From Cytophagales bacterium (lineage in GTDB: Bacteria > Bacteroidota > Bacteroidia > Cytophagales > 172606-1), in NCBI GenBank assembly GCA_030448185.1, contig JAUJNL010000021.1, positions 23,958 through 66,847 of the forward strand: 42,890 nucleotides of DNA, written 5' to 3'. The notes under the pieces are model-generated. The model was not told where the DNA came from. It did no database searches and saw only the letters and a list, made by a program, of their open reading frames with translations. The translations under genes were made by a program, and so were the position numbers. Below, in pieces: positions 35,215 to 42,890 of this stretch (the first letter of the stretch is position 1; each line of letters starts with the position of its first letter).

Positions 35215-36105
35215 CCTTAGCAACCTGCAACAACGAATTATTGCTGCGGTCCTGGGTGGGTTGGTCATTGTAGGGGCTATTTACTGGAATGAGTGGGCAT
35301 ATTTTGGCGTATTTTTCCTGATTTGCATGCTTACGCAACTGGAATTTTACCGGCTGGTAGGTTTAGACGGCAATCAACCCCTAACCATTTACGGTACCAT
35401 GTCTGGCTTATTCATTTACAGCCTTACTTTTTTAATCGAAAAGCATTTTCTCGACTTTCAGTATTACTTCCTGATTTCACCGGTGGTATCCCTGATTTTT
35501 TTCATTAAGCTCTATAAAAAAGACGAGAAAAAGCCCTTCACCAACATTGCCCTCACATTTTTAGGCATCATTTATGTTGCGATTCCGTTTGCCTTAATTA
35601 ACCTGTGTGTATTCTCGCAGGGGCTCTACAGCTACCAGATTATTTTAGGATGTCTTTTCTTGCTGTGGGCCAGTGACACGGGAGCTTATTTGCGGGGGTT
35701 AATTTTGGTAAAACCAAACTGTTTGAACGGGTTTCTCCCAAGAAGTCGTGGGAAGGAAGTGTAGGCGGGGCCATTGCCTCTATAACCACCGCCTTTATTC
35801 TTTCTTTATTCTTTAAGGATTTACCGGCTTGGCAGTGGCATTGCATTGCGATTATAATCGTAATTGCGGGCACCTATGGCGACTTAATTGAGTCGCTTTT
35901 TAAGCGGAGTATGGCAATCAAGGACTCGGGCAGCATCATTCCGGGACACGGCGGCTTCCTGGATCGTTTTGATGGATTGTTGCTTTCGGCCCCTTTTCTT
36001 GTTACCTTTCTTAGAATATCTGGTATGAACCAGATGCATACATTACCGGATATCACCGCTGGAACTTCTGCCTTGCAGTGGCTGGTTTTTGGTGGTAGCC
36101 TATAA
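35195..36105 (+). CDS. cdsA: Phosphatidate cytidylyltransferase, frameshifted once
   Basis: Makes CDP-diacylglycerol from phosphatidate and CTP, the branch point of phospholipid synthesis. Multi-spanning membrane protein of about 303 residues after correction. N-terminal part 35195-35764 has LLWASDTGAY. The expected continuation AYFAGVNFGKTKLFERVSPK appears if one T is added at tatttgcggg (about 35693); then SWEGSVGGAIA, GDLIESLFKRSMAIKD and PGHGGFLDRFDGLL (the CDP-alcohol signature end) follow in frame to the stop at 36105. Presumably a sequencing error. Overlaps DUF2007. Confidence 0.88.
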
Positions 36106-36183
36106 TAATGGCAGCTTGGCCGGAGAACAAAGGATATCCGGCAATGAATTGTATCGTTTAAAGCATACGAACTGATCACACAA

Positions 36184-36846
36184 ATGGGAATTTTTTCATT
36201 TAGAAAATCCATCATAATTTATAGCCTGCTTCTGGCTTTACTGACCTGGGTGTCTACGCTTGAGGGAGTGGCGCAGGGCCATCGGCACGTGATTCAGTTT
36301 TCGGGGTTTGTGCTGGGCGGCCAGGATGGAAAACCGCTGGAAGGAGCCAACCTATATTCCCCGGCGGGGCGGGGTACCAATACTAATGCGTATGGTTTTT
36401 TCTCCATGCCTACCCTGGCGGGTGATAGTATTATTATCAGTGCAGTAGGTTTCAAAAAACGATTCTACGTAATGCCTCGGATTCCGGATGAAGGGTATTC
36501 GGTTATTATTGAACTGATGTCGGATACTACTGAATTGCCGGTCGTAGAAGTTTTCCCATATCCCTCCGAAGAGTTATTCAAGGAAGCCTTTCTGGCGCTG
36601 GAACTTCCCGACGAGAAGGACCGGCAAGCGGTAGCTAAAAACCTCAATCAGCAGCTATTGTCCCAGATGGCGTTTGCTGCCGGTATGACGCCTAATCAGA
36701 ATTTCCGCAATTTTTCTCAGCAGCAGGCCAGCGGTCAGACCAGCCGTTACTTTAATCCTACTTATCAATTCCTTAACCCATTTAAGTGGGCAGAGTTTAT
36801 TAAATCCATTAAGCGGGGTGATTTGAAAAAGAAGCCCAGCTATTAA
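36184..36846 (+). CDS. Carboxypeptidase-regulatory-like domain protein, secreted
   Basis: 220 residues. Signal-like N-terminus (SIIIYSLLLALLTWVSTLEGVAQG). Then a CarboxypepD_reg-like beta-sandwich: FSGFVLGGQDGKPLEGANLY, GRGTNTNAYGFFSMPTLAGD, IIISAVGFKKRFY. The C-terminus is helical with QQLLSQMAFAAGMTPNQNF. In Bacteroidota such domains decorate envelope proteins; this one has no TonB barrel. Function unknown. Confidence 0.75.
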   Translation: MGIFSFRKSIIIYSLLLALLTWVSTLEGVAQGHRHVIQFSGFVLGGQDGKPLEGANLYSPAGRGTNTNAYGFFSMPTLAGDSIIISAVGFKKRFYVMPRIPDEGYSVIIELMSDTTELPVVEVFPYPSEELFKEAFLALELPDEKDRQAVAKNLNQQLLSQMAFAAGMTPNQNFRNFSQQQASGQTSRYFNPTYQFLNPFKWAEFIKSIKRGDLKKKPSY

Positions 36847-37099
36847 CCAGTAAGCCGTTGAGAATGGATGTTTTATGATGAAAAAAGGAATGTTTTAGAC
36901 TTATTACAGAATGTATTTCTTTTCGTAGCTTAAATTAGATTATTACCATACCTCCCACCTAAATATATTAACTTCTCCCTACCGGTTCACGTAAAATTTC
37001 TACCTTTACGCCCTTATACCGGAATGAAAATTTCTGCAACTATGTTCTCTTTTTTTCGCCAGTCTTTGTTGACTGGCCTTATGCCTGAACCCAAATAAA
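36847..37099. other. Leader region of kup1 with hairpin and short reading frame
   Basis: The 253-bp gap has no full gene. Close to kup1: a perfect hairpin GCCAGTC-TTTGTT-GACTGGC (37058-37077), and an 18-codon frame (37042-37098, [18 protein letters not shown]) that stops one base before the kup1 ATG. A tacctttacg (37001-37010) partly matches a -7 element. No known riboswitch is recognised. Confidence 0.45.
37042..37098 (+). CDS. Putative 18-residue leader peptide upstream of kup1
   Basis: ATG at 37042, stop TAA at 37096-37098; the kup1 ATG follows at 37100. It covers the hairpin 37058-37077. It could couple translation or be chance; no conservation could be tested. Confidence 0.2.
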   Translation: MFSFFRQSLLTGLMPEPK

Positions 37100-39042
37100 A
37101 TGGACTGTAAACGCCAACTCGACAAGGTCACTCCGGCCGGTCTTTTGGTTGCACTTGGCATCATCTACGGCGATATTGGTACCTCTCCGCTGTACGTTTT
37201 CAAAGCTATTATTGGAGATAATCCTATACAGGCAAACGTAGTATACGGTGCGTTGTCGTGCATTCTCTGGACACTTACTTTACAAACTACATTTAAATAT
37301 GTGGTGCTCACCCTCCGGGCCGATAACAACGGCGAAGGGGGTATTTTCTCTTTGTATGCCCTGGTACGCCGGCACGCCAAGTGGCTGGTTGCTCCGGCTA
37401 TCATTGGGGCAGTGCCTTGCTGGCTGATGGTATTATCACGCCTCCCATCTCGGTTTCGTCCGCCATTGAGGGCCTCCGGATCATTTATCCGGATATCCAT
37501 ACCATTCCTATTGTTATTGGTATTCTGACCTTCCTGTTTATCATGCAGGGGCTGGGCACGCAGCTGGTAGGTAAGGCCTTTGGCCCTTGATGCTGATCTG
37601 GTTTGGGATGCTGGCCGTGCTAGGTATCACCAACATTGTTGCTGACTGGGAAGTTCTGAAAGCAGTGAATCCGTATTACGCCTGGCAATTATTGGTAGAG
37701 CATCGGGCGGATTCTGGCTGCTGGGCGCCGTGTTTCTGTGTACCACCGGGGCGGAAGCGTTATATTCCGACTTAGGTCACTGCGGACGCGGCAATATCCG
37801 ATCAGTTGGGCTTTTTGAAGGCCTGTCTGTTGCTGAACTACTTTGGACAGGGAGCCTGGCTACTCATGCATGAGGTAAACCTTGACGATGAGTCCATTCT
37901 TTTAATTATGCCCCAGTGGTTTTGCTCATTGGGATCGGGATTGCCACGCTGGCGGCCATTATTGCCAGTCAAGCCCTGATCAGCGGCTCTTTTACTCTCA
38001 TCAGTGAGGCAATCCGGCTTAATTTCTGGCCTAGGTACGGCTGGTCTATCCGACTATGCAAAAGGGGCAGATCTACGTACCGGCATTAACTGGCTGCTCT
38101 GGCTGGGGTGCGTGGGAGTAGTGCTTTATTTCAAGGAGTCTTCAAACATGGAAGCAGCGTATGGCCTGGCGATTACGCTAACCATGCTGATGACTACCAT
38201 TTTGATGTGTTATTATCTCTATACCCGCCGTACTTCCAAGATATTGATTGGCTTTTCCTGATCACGTACCTGGGTATTGAGTTAGCCTTCCTGGTAGCTA
38301 ACCTGGAGAAATTCCCGCATGGAGGATTTGTCTCATTAGTAATTGGGGGCATGCTCCTGGCCATTATGTACATCTGGTTCAATGCGTACCGGATCAAGCA
38401 GCGGCTGACGCAGTACGTCAGACTTAATGACTATATCGAGCCACTAAGATGCTGAGTGCGGATATGTCTATTCCCAAGTATGCTACGCACCTGGTCTTCC
38501 TGACCAATGCCAACCGGCCCAGTGAAGTAGAAAGCACGATTATTTACTCCATCTTCCAAAAGCGGCCTAAACGGGCTGACATATACTGGTTTGTGCACGT
38601 AGAAACTACGGACGAGCCGTACACTATGGAGTACAAAGTGGATATACTCGCCCCGGATGACTTAGTCAAAATCGACTTCCGGCTGGGCTTCCGGGTTGCG
38701 CCACGGATTAATTTGTTCTTCCGGAAAGTACTCGAAGAAATGGTAAAAAATAAAGAGGTAGACATTACCAGCCGGTATGAGTCGCTGAGCAAACAGAACG
38801 TAATCGGCGACTTCCGGTTTGGTATTTGAACGATTCCTTTCGTACGAACGAACTGCCGCTGACGGAACGGCTCACGATGGAAGCTTATTTCTTCGTGAAG
38901 AATTTCACCAATTCGGATGATAAATGGTTTGGACTGGATACCAGTGCGGTTAAAATTGAAAAAGTACTTTAATTATCCGTCCGGCGGCTAATGCGGAATT
39001 AAAGCGAATCACCCGCCGGATAAGCAAAGGCGCAAGGGGAAG
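37100..39042 (+). pseudogene. kup: KUP potassium uptake transporter, copy 1, many indels
   Basis: Kup proteins are about 650-residue H+/K+ symporters of the inner membrane. Starting at ATG 37100 the frame reads [21 protein letters not shown], the family hallmark. The frame then breaks about 13 times, but the pieces are collinear with Kup to the end: [66 protein letters not shown], and a C-terminal EKVPLIIRPAANAEL-like end (frame-corrected stop about 39042). Nearly all breaks are missing single bases in short homopolymers (for example the G-run 37406-37409, C-run 37584-37586, T-runs 37812-37816, 37920-37923 and 38253-38256). I read it as probably intact in the organism; as deposited it is broken. 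Confidence 0.8.
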
Positions 39043-39123
39043 CTAGTTAAAAACGGGACCAATGGCACAACCAAGGCGTATACTCCGGAAGATGAACCGC
39101 CATTGGTTAGATACTCATAAAAC

Positions 39124-39198
39124 AATGTTAAATGCTAAAGGGTAAATTGGGAGATAGCTATTCGGCATCAGCCATTTAAGATTTAGCCTTTAACATTT
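39124..39198. repeat. Imperfect inverted repeat, family shared with 5433-5531
   Basis: aatgttaaatgctaaaggg (39124-39142) pairs imperfectly with atttagcctttaacatt (about 39181-39197). The same arms occur in the valS-queA gap. Confidence 0.6.
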
Positions 39199-39207
39199 GG
39201 AATTTAC

Positions 39208-39244
39208 AAAAAAGCCCGCTAATAGAAAATTAGCGGGCTTTTTT
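39208..39244 (+). terminator. Rho-independent terminator after kup1
   Basis: AAAAAAGCCCGCTAAT (39208-39223), loop AGAAA, ATTAGCGGGCTTTTTT (39229-39244): a perfect stem of at least 10 bp with a T-run. It ends kup1 transcription before kup2. Confidence 0.9.
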
Positions 39245-39322
39245 GTTTTGAGAGGTTACTTTTCTGCACCCAAATCAACTAAAAACCAGTAATAGCTAAA
39301 AGAAACTATACCATATTTGGGA

Positions 39323-41278
39323 ATGAAAGACAACCACGGATTGAACAAGGTTACGCCGCAGGCTTTGCTGGTAGCATTTGGCATCATTTACGATATAGGC
39401 ACTTCTCCCCTGTATGTGATGAAAGCGATTATCGGTGAAGGCAGCACCATCCGGGAAGTGCTGATACTGGGGGGCTTTTCGTGTATATTCTGGACTTTGA
39501 CCCTGCAGACAACGCTCAAATATGTGGTATTAACGTTAAGGGCCGACAACAACGGGGAAGGTGGTATTTTTGCCTTTGTATGCTTTGGTAACTTGAGAAT
39601 ACCAAATGGTTGTATGGACTGGCTATTTGGGGGCAGCACCCTGCTGGCCGATGGCATTATTACGCCTCCTATCTCAGTTTCTTCCGCCGTTGAGGGATTA
39701 CGGTTAATAGACCCGAACATCGAAACGGTACCGATTGTGATCGGTATTCTGACCGGGCTGTTTCTGCTGCAGGGATTTGGTACCAAAACGGTAGGCAGAT
39801 TATTTGGTCCCATCATGATGCTCTGGTTCGTAATGCTGGCGGTATTGGGTATTGGGTATATCAGTAAGGATTTAACTATTCTTAAAGCATCCCTATTATG
39901 CGTACCAGTTACTGGCCCAGTATCCGGGCGGATTCTGGCTGCTGGGCGCTGTATTTGGCGCACCACTGGTGCGGAAGCGTTATACTCTGACTTGGGGCAC
40001 TGCGGACGTAATAATATCCGGGTCAGTTGGATTTTTGTAAAATCCTGTTTGCTGCTTAATTAACTTCGGACAAGGAGCGTGGCTGCTACAGCATACCGGC
40101 GAAAAACTGGAGCAGAATCCTTTTATGGCGTGATGCCGGGATGGTTTGTCTTTATGGGAATTATCATCGCCACGTTGGCGGCTATTATTGCCAGTCAGGC
40201 CTTAATTAGTGGTTCCTTTACCCTGATCAGTGAGGCCATGCGGCTCAACTCTGGCCTCAGGTTTCCATCAATTATCCTACCGAAGTACGGGGACAACTAT
40301 ACGTACCCAGCATCAACTGGTTGCTTTGGGCCGGATGCGTAGGGATTGTCTTGTATTTCCGGGAGTCCTCGAATATGGAAGCAGCGTATGGCCTGGCCAT
40401 TACCGTGACAATGCTGATGACCACCTTGCTATTGGCCTATTATTTGTATAGCCGTCACGTTCCTAAATGGGTAGTAGCCGTGTTTCTGGTAGTCTATCTC
40501 GCCATTGAACTTTCCTTCCTGGCGGCTAACATGCTAAAATTCGCGGAAGGCGGCTGGGTAACCGTAGCAATTGGATTAGTGCTTTCCTCAATTATGTACG
40601 TATGGATCATCTCGCACCGGATCAAGAACCGTTTGGTGGACCGCGTTTCATTACCCGAGCAAATACCTGCCTTGAAGAACTGAGTAGTGACCAGAGTGTT
40701 CGAAGTTTGCGACCCATCTGGTATTTCTCACGGATTCACCCAGTGAAAAGCTGGTGGAAAGAAATGCAATTGAATCCATCTTTCTCAATGGGCCTAAGCG
40801 GGCTGATATCTACTGGTTTATTCACGTAGAAACGCTGGACGAACCCTACACGACCGAATATAAAGTCAACGTGCTGGCCGAAGATGACGTAGTTAAAATC
40901 ACTTTCCGGCTGGGCTTCCGGGTAGGTCCCCGCATCAATTTGTTTTTCCGGCAAGTAGTTGAAGAGATGGTGAAAAATCGGGAAGTAGATGTTACGAGCC
41001 GTTACGAATCACTGCACCGGAAGCAGATTACGGGAGATTTTAAGTTTATTATTTTTGAGTCGTATCTGTCTTATAACAATGACTTACCCCTGTATGAGCG
41101 GATTATCATGAAGGCCTATTTCTTCCTGAAGAAATTTTCTCTTTCCAAATCCCGGTGGTTCCGGCTGGAGAGCAATAATGTGTTGGTAGAAAAAATGCCT
41201 TTAGTAATCAGACCCGTAGAGAACGTAAATCTGGTACGCTCTTCCCAGCGGACTCCCGCTTCGGTAGAACACCACTAA
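39323..41278 (+). pseudogene. kup: KUP potassium uptake transporter, copy 2, several indels
   Basis: Second Kup, tandem paralogue of the upstream copy, starting MKDNHGLNKVTPQALLVAFG at ATG 39323. The hallmark reads GIIYDIGTSP instead of [11 protein letters not shown]: one Gly codon is missing in frame (about 39390). Frame breaks lie near 39570-39630, 39888, 39955, 40057 (an extra A), 40130, 40252, 40677 and 40701. The rest is collinear with Kup: [59 protein letters not shown], and an intact 3' part from about 40705 to the stop at 41278 (ADIYWFIHVETLDEPYTTEY). The same indel pattern as copy 1 suggests sequence error. Confidence 0.8.
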
Positions 41279-41373
41279 AATAGAGTGTTGCTACTGAGTT
41301 TGAGTTTACAGATGCATAAATTCAGTAGTGCCGCTATTGCTTGCAATACAATTAACAAGACTTACCTATACTG

Positions 41374-41898
41374 ATGATAATACTGGAGACTGAAAGATTA
41401 CTGCTTCGCCAAATACATAAAGATGATTATGAAGCACTGTTTCGAATGAATAGCGATCCGATAGTTATGAAATACGTAGGTGATGGCTCAACGAGGAACC
41501 ATGAACAGATGGGTAAAGAATTAGAGATGCTAATTTCCCATTACATCAGAAAGCCGGGGCTAGGCATTTGGGCAACAACTTTAAAAAACGCTAACGTATT
41601 TGTTGGTGCAAGTGGGCTTGTGTATTATGATAATACAACCGAAATTGAAATAGGCTACCGATTCCTCAAAGAGCACTGGAACAAGGGCTATGCAACGGAA
41701 GCATCTCTTGGTCTGCTAAAGTATGGTTTTGAAACTTTAAACTTAAACAAAATTGTCTCATCTGCTCATCCTGACAATAGAGCTTCCCGAAGAGTAATGG
41801 AGAAAATAGGAATGCAATACATTGATAATAGGATTCAATATGGATGCGTACAAGCCTATTATAAGATTGAAGTTGATGCCTATAGAAAGAAATATTAA
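41374..41898 (+). CDS. GNAT-family N-acetyltransferase (RimJ/RimL-like)
   Basis: 174 residues, acetyl-CoA-dependent transferase. Pattern: LETERLLLRQIHKDDYEALF (N-terminal), IEIGYRFLKEHWNKGYATEA (acetyl-CoA loop with the R/Q-x-x-G-x-G/A-like KGYATEA), LNKIVSSAHPDNRASRRVME and KIGMQY. The substrate is likely a ribosomal or other small amine, not determinable. Its DNA is noticeably more AT-rich than the kup region. Confidence 0.88.
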   Translation: MIILETERLLLRQIHKDDYEALFRMNSDPIVMKYVGDGSTRNHEQMGKELEMLISHYIRKPGLGIWATTLKNANVFVGASGLVYYDNTTEIEIGYRFLKEHWNKGYATEASLGLLKYGFETLNLNKIVSSAHPDNRASRRVMEKIGMQYIDNRIQYGCVQAYYKIEVDAYRKKY

Positions 41899-42167
41899 CT
41901 GAGGGGTGGTCATAAAAGAAAAGGGTATAAAAAAACAAACAACGAAACGAACAAGACAATATACTGCAGGCAATAAATAAGGCCAACACTTTTTCCCAAG
42001 TTGTCCAAGTTGTTCCACATTTATAATGCGGAACTGGCGAAAAGCGCATTTCAAATGCGCAGTCCGGCCATCCGAATTATAATTATCTCAGTAAAGCTAA
42101 CCTTTAGATCGGCGAAGCTACAGGCGGATGAACACCGGTTCTGAAATAATCCATAGTTCACGTTACT
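41899..42167. other. Intergenic region with hairpin
   Basis: No gene seen. It holds a direct repeat (caagttgtc / caagttgtt, about 41997-42014) and an 8-bp perfect hairpin GCGCATTT-C-AAATGCGC (42044-42060) flanked by imperfectly pairing cgga-act / agtccg arms. tataattatctca (about 42078) also occurs near 29768. Confidence 0.5.
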
Positions 42168-42725
42168 CTATTGTTTCACATAGGGCAGCAGGGTGAACTG
42201 TGACTTAACGGCTATCTTTTCCGCAATTTTCTGAAAGACCAGCGTGGGAATTTCGATCTTATAGTCAGCCAGCAGCACCGTAAAATCAGCATCCAGGGCC
42301 ATCTTACCGGCAAGTACCTGTAATTTTCCCTTGATGGTCTGATCCCGCTCCACCCCGTGAATATTCATTTTACCGCTGGCACTTACGTCGTACGTACCTT
42401 CTTTGGTCAGGTCAATATTCTCGTTGATTTTACCCTTGAAGGTGGCAAACGGAAATTTATCGCTTTCCAGGTAGTTTTCGTTGAAGTGCTCCTGCATCAG
42501 CGAATTTTCAAAGACGAAGCTTTTGATGGGTATCTTTACCGCTATTTCGCGGGTAGATAGGTTAATAATGGATTGGGCTTTAGTACTTTTTGCCTCGATA
42601 TCCTCTAATGGCGCATCCGAAAAGAAGGAGACGGTGCCGTTCTGCGCGGCGTAAAGAGCCTGAGCCTTACTTTCGATAACCGGAATAGTAAGAAGCAACA
42701 ATAAGAGCCAGTATGTTTTTTTCAT
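42168..42725 (-). CDS. YceI family periplasmic lipid-binding-like protein
   Basis: 185 residues. Signal peptide MKKTYWLLLLLLTIPVIESKA then Q. The mature part is the YceI lipocalin-like barrel: AAQNGTVSFFSDAPLEDIEA, VKIPIKSFVFENSLMQEHFN, FPFATFKGKI, GKMNIHGVERDQTIKG (the conserved ltlhGvtr-type segment) and a terminal AVKSQFTLLPYV. YceI proteins bind isoprenoid-like lipids. It follows the partial gene at the right edge by 37 bases on the minus strand, likely co-transcribed. Confidence 0.9.
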   Translation of the reverse strand: MKKTYWLLLLLLTIPVIESKAQALYAAQNGTVSFFSDAPLEDIEAKSTKAQSIINLSTREIAVKIPIKSFVFENSLMQEHFNENYLESDKFPFATFKGKINENIDLTKEGTYDVSASGKMNIHGVERDQTIKGKLQVLAGKMALDADFTVLLADYKIEIPTLVFQKIAEKIAVKSQFTLLPYVKQ

Positions 42726-42762
42726 GGCTTACCTGGTTTAATAGTCATCATTTGTTCCTCCA

Positions 42763-42890
42763 CTATTCGGGTCCCGGCGGCGTCCGCTTCTTGCGGCCCA
42801 GGTTAAACGTGCGTGAGATGTTGAATCCGTAGTGAATATCTCCTTTGTTCCAAAGGCCTTCGGTCTCGGCAATAAATTGCTTTTCGGCCA
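42763..42890 (-). CDS. DUF5777-like beta-barrel protein, C-terminal fragment
   Basis: Only the last about 42 codons lie in the window: EGLWNKGDIHYGFNISRTFN then LGRKKRTPPGPE and a stop at 42763-42765. The strand-like end with NISRTF is typical of DUF5777 barrels that precede YceI genes in Cytophagales; this rests on memory of the family. The start lies outside the window. Confidence 0.5.
   Translation of the reverse strand, partial: AEKQFIAETEGLWNKGDIHYGFNISRTFNLGRKKRTPPGPE

Larger units (their letters stand above)
39043..39322. other. Gap between kup copies: repeat and terminator
   Basis: No gene. A repeat aatgttaaatgctaaaggg..gatttagcctttaacatt (39124-39198) echoes that upstream of valS. 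A strong terminator follows at 39208-39244. A partial -7-like catatttg is at about 39313, close to the kup2 start. Confidence 0.55.

Noticed and set aside
36990..37010. A Bacteroidota promoter before kup1 (tacctttacg)
   Set aside because: The -7 match is incomplete and no TTTG is at a proper distance upstream.
37100..41278. Programmed frameshifting as an explanation of the kup breaks
   Set aside because: Too many breaks at varied sites with net deletions in homopolymers; no slippery site plus structure is repeated at each.
1..42890. CRISPR array
   Set aside because: No regularly spaced repeats with unique spacers; the only tandem arrays are coding LRR and EKG/REEG repeats.

Overview
The window reads as a chromosomal segment of a Bacteroidota bacterium, most likely of the order Cytophagales (Spirosoma/Dyadobacter-like). 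The reasons are the gene repertoire (YpdA-type bacillithiol reductase, DUF2007, DUF2452, DUF5682/DUF5691, a DUF5777-like barrel end next to YceI, a GH140-type glycosidase), a TTTG-N20-TAnnTTTG promoter, weak Shine-Dalgarno sites, and many short dispersed palindromic repeats between genes. No rRNA, tRNA, CRISPR array, intact insertion sequence or prophage was seen.

Layout. 1-2.4 kb: 3' part of a large LRR-Roc-COR-TIR (ROCO) protein, frameshifted once. 2.7-8.7 kb: valS (minus), then queA and ispD (plus) and a secreted hypothetical, with long repeat-filled gaps. 8.9-13.1 kb: small membrane protein, signal-less NMT1/THI5-like protein, DUF2452, GrpB, Nudix hydrolase and a K+-channel-like protein. 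13.2-22.4 kb, all minus: a compact cluster, in transcription order SpoIIE-type phosphatase, SWIM zinc-finger protein, DUF5691, MoxR-type AAA+ ATPase, DUF5682, VWA protein. 22.5-25.3 kb (minus): DppC-like permease, a small hypothetical and a GT2 glycosyltransferase. 25.5-31.8 kb (plus): ruvC (frameshifted), secreted beta-rich protein, membrane protein, pnuC, ypdA, GH140-like glycosidase and a Dabb protein (frameshifted). 31.9-33.9 kb (minus): Rpn-like C-terminal protein, FCP1/SCP-like HAD phosphatase, dusB. 34.1-36.8 kb (plus): CPBP protease, DUF2007, cdsA (frameshifted), carboxypeptidase-like-domain protein. 37.1-41.3 kb: two tandem kup K+ transporter genes, both with many indels. 41.4-42.9 kb: GNAT acetyltransferase, then YceI and the end of a probable DUF5777 barrel on the minus strand.

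The best candidate for an uncharacterised system is the six-gene 13.2-22.4 kb cluster. It couples a MoxR ATPase and a VWA protein (a classic chaperone pair) to a DUF5682 protein with histidine motifs reminiscent of the TIKI/TraB/EreA superfamily, a SWIM zinc finger, a DUF5691 protein and a PP2C phosphatase with a probable sensor domain. Its function is not known to me.

A second theme is data quality. At least four otherwise well-conserved genes (the ROCO gene, ruvC, Dabb, cdsA) each carry one 1-base indel. The two neighbouring kup paralogues carry about twenty between them, mostly single-base deletions in short homopolymers, while the frame-corrected proteins stay conserved. This fits uncorrected long-read errors, worst where paralogues hinder read mapping, better than real gene decay.
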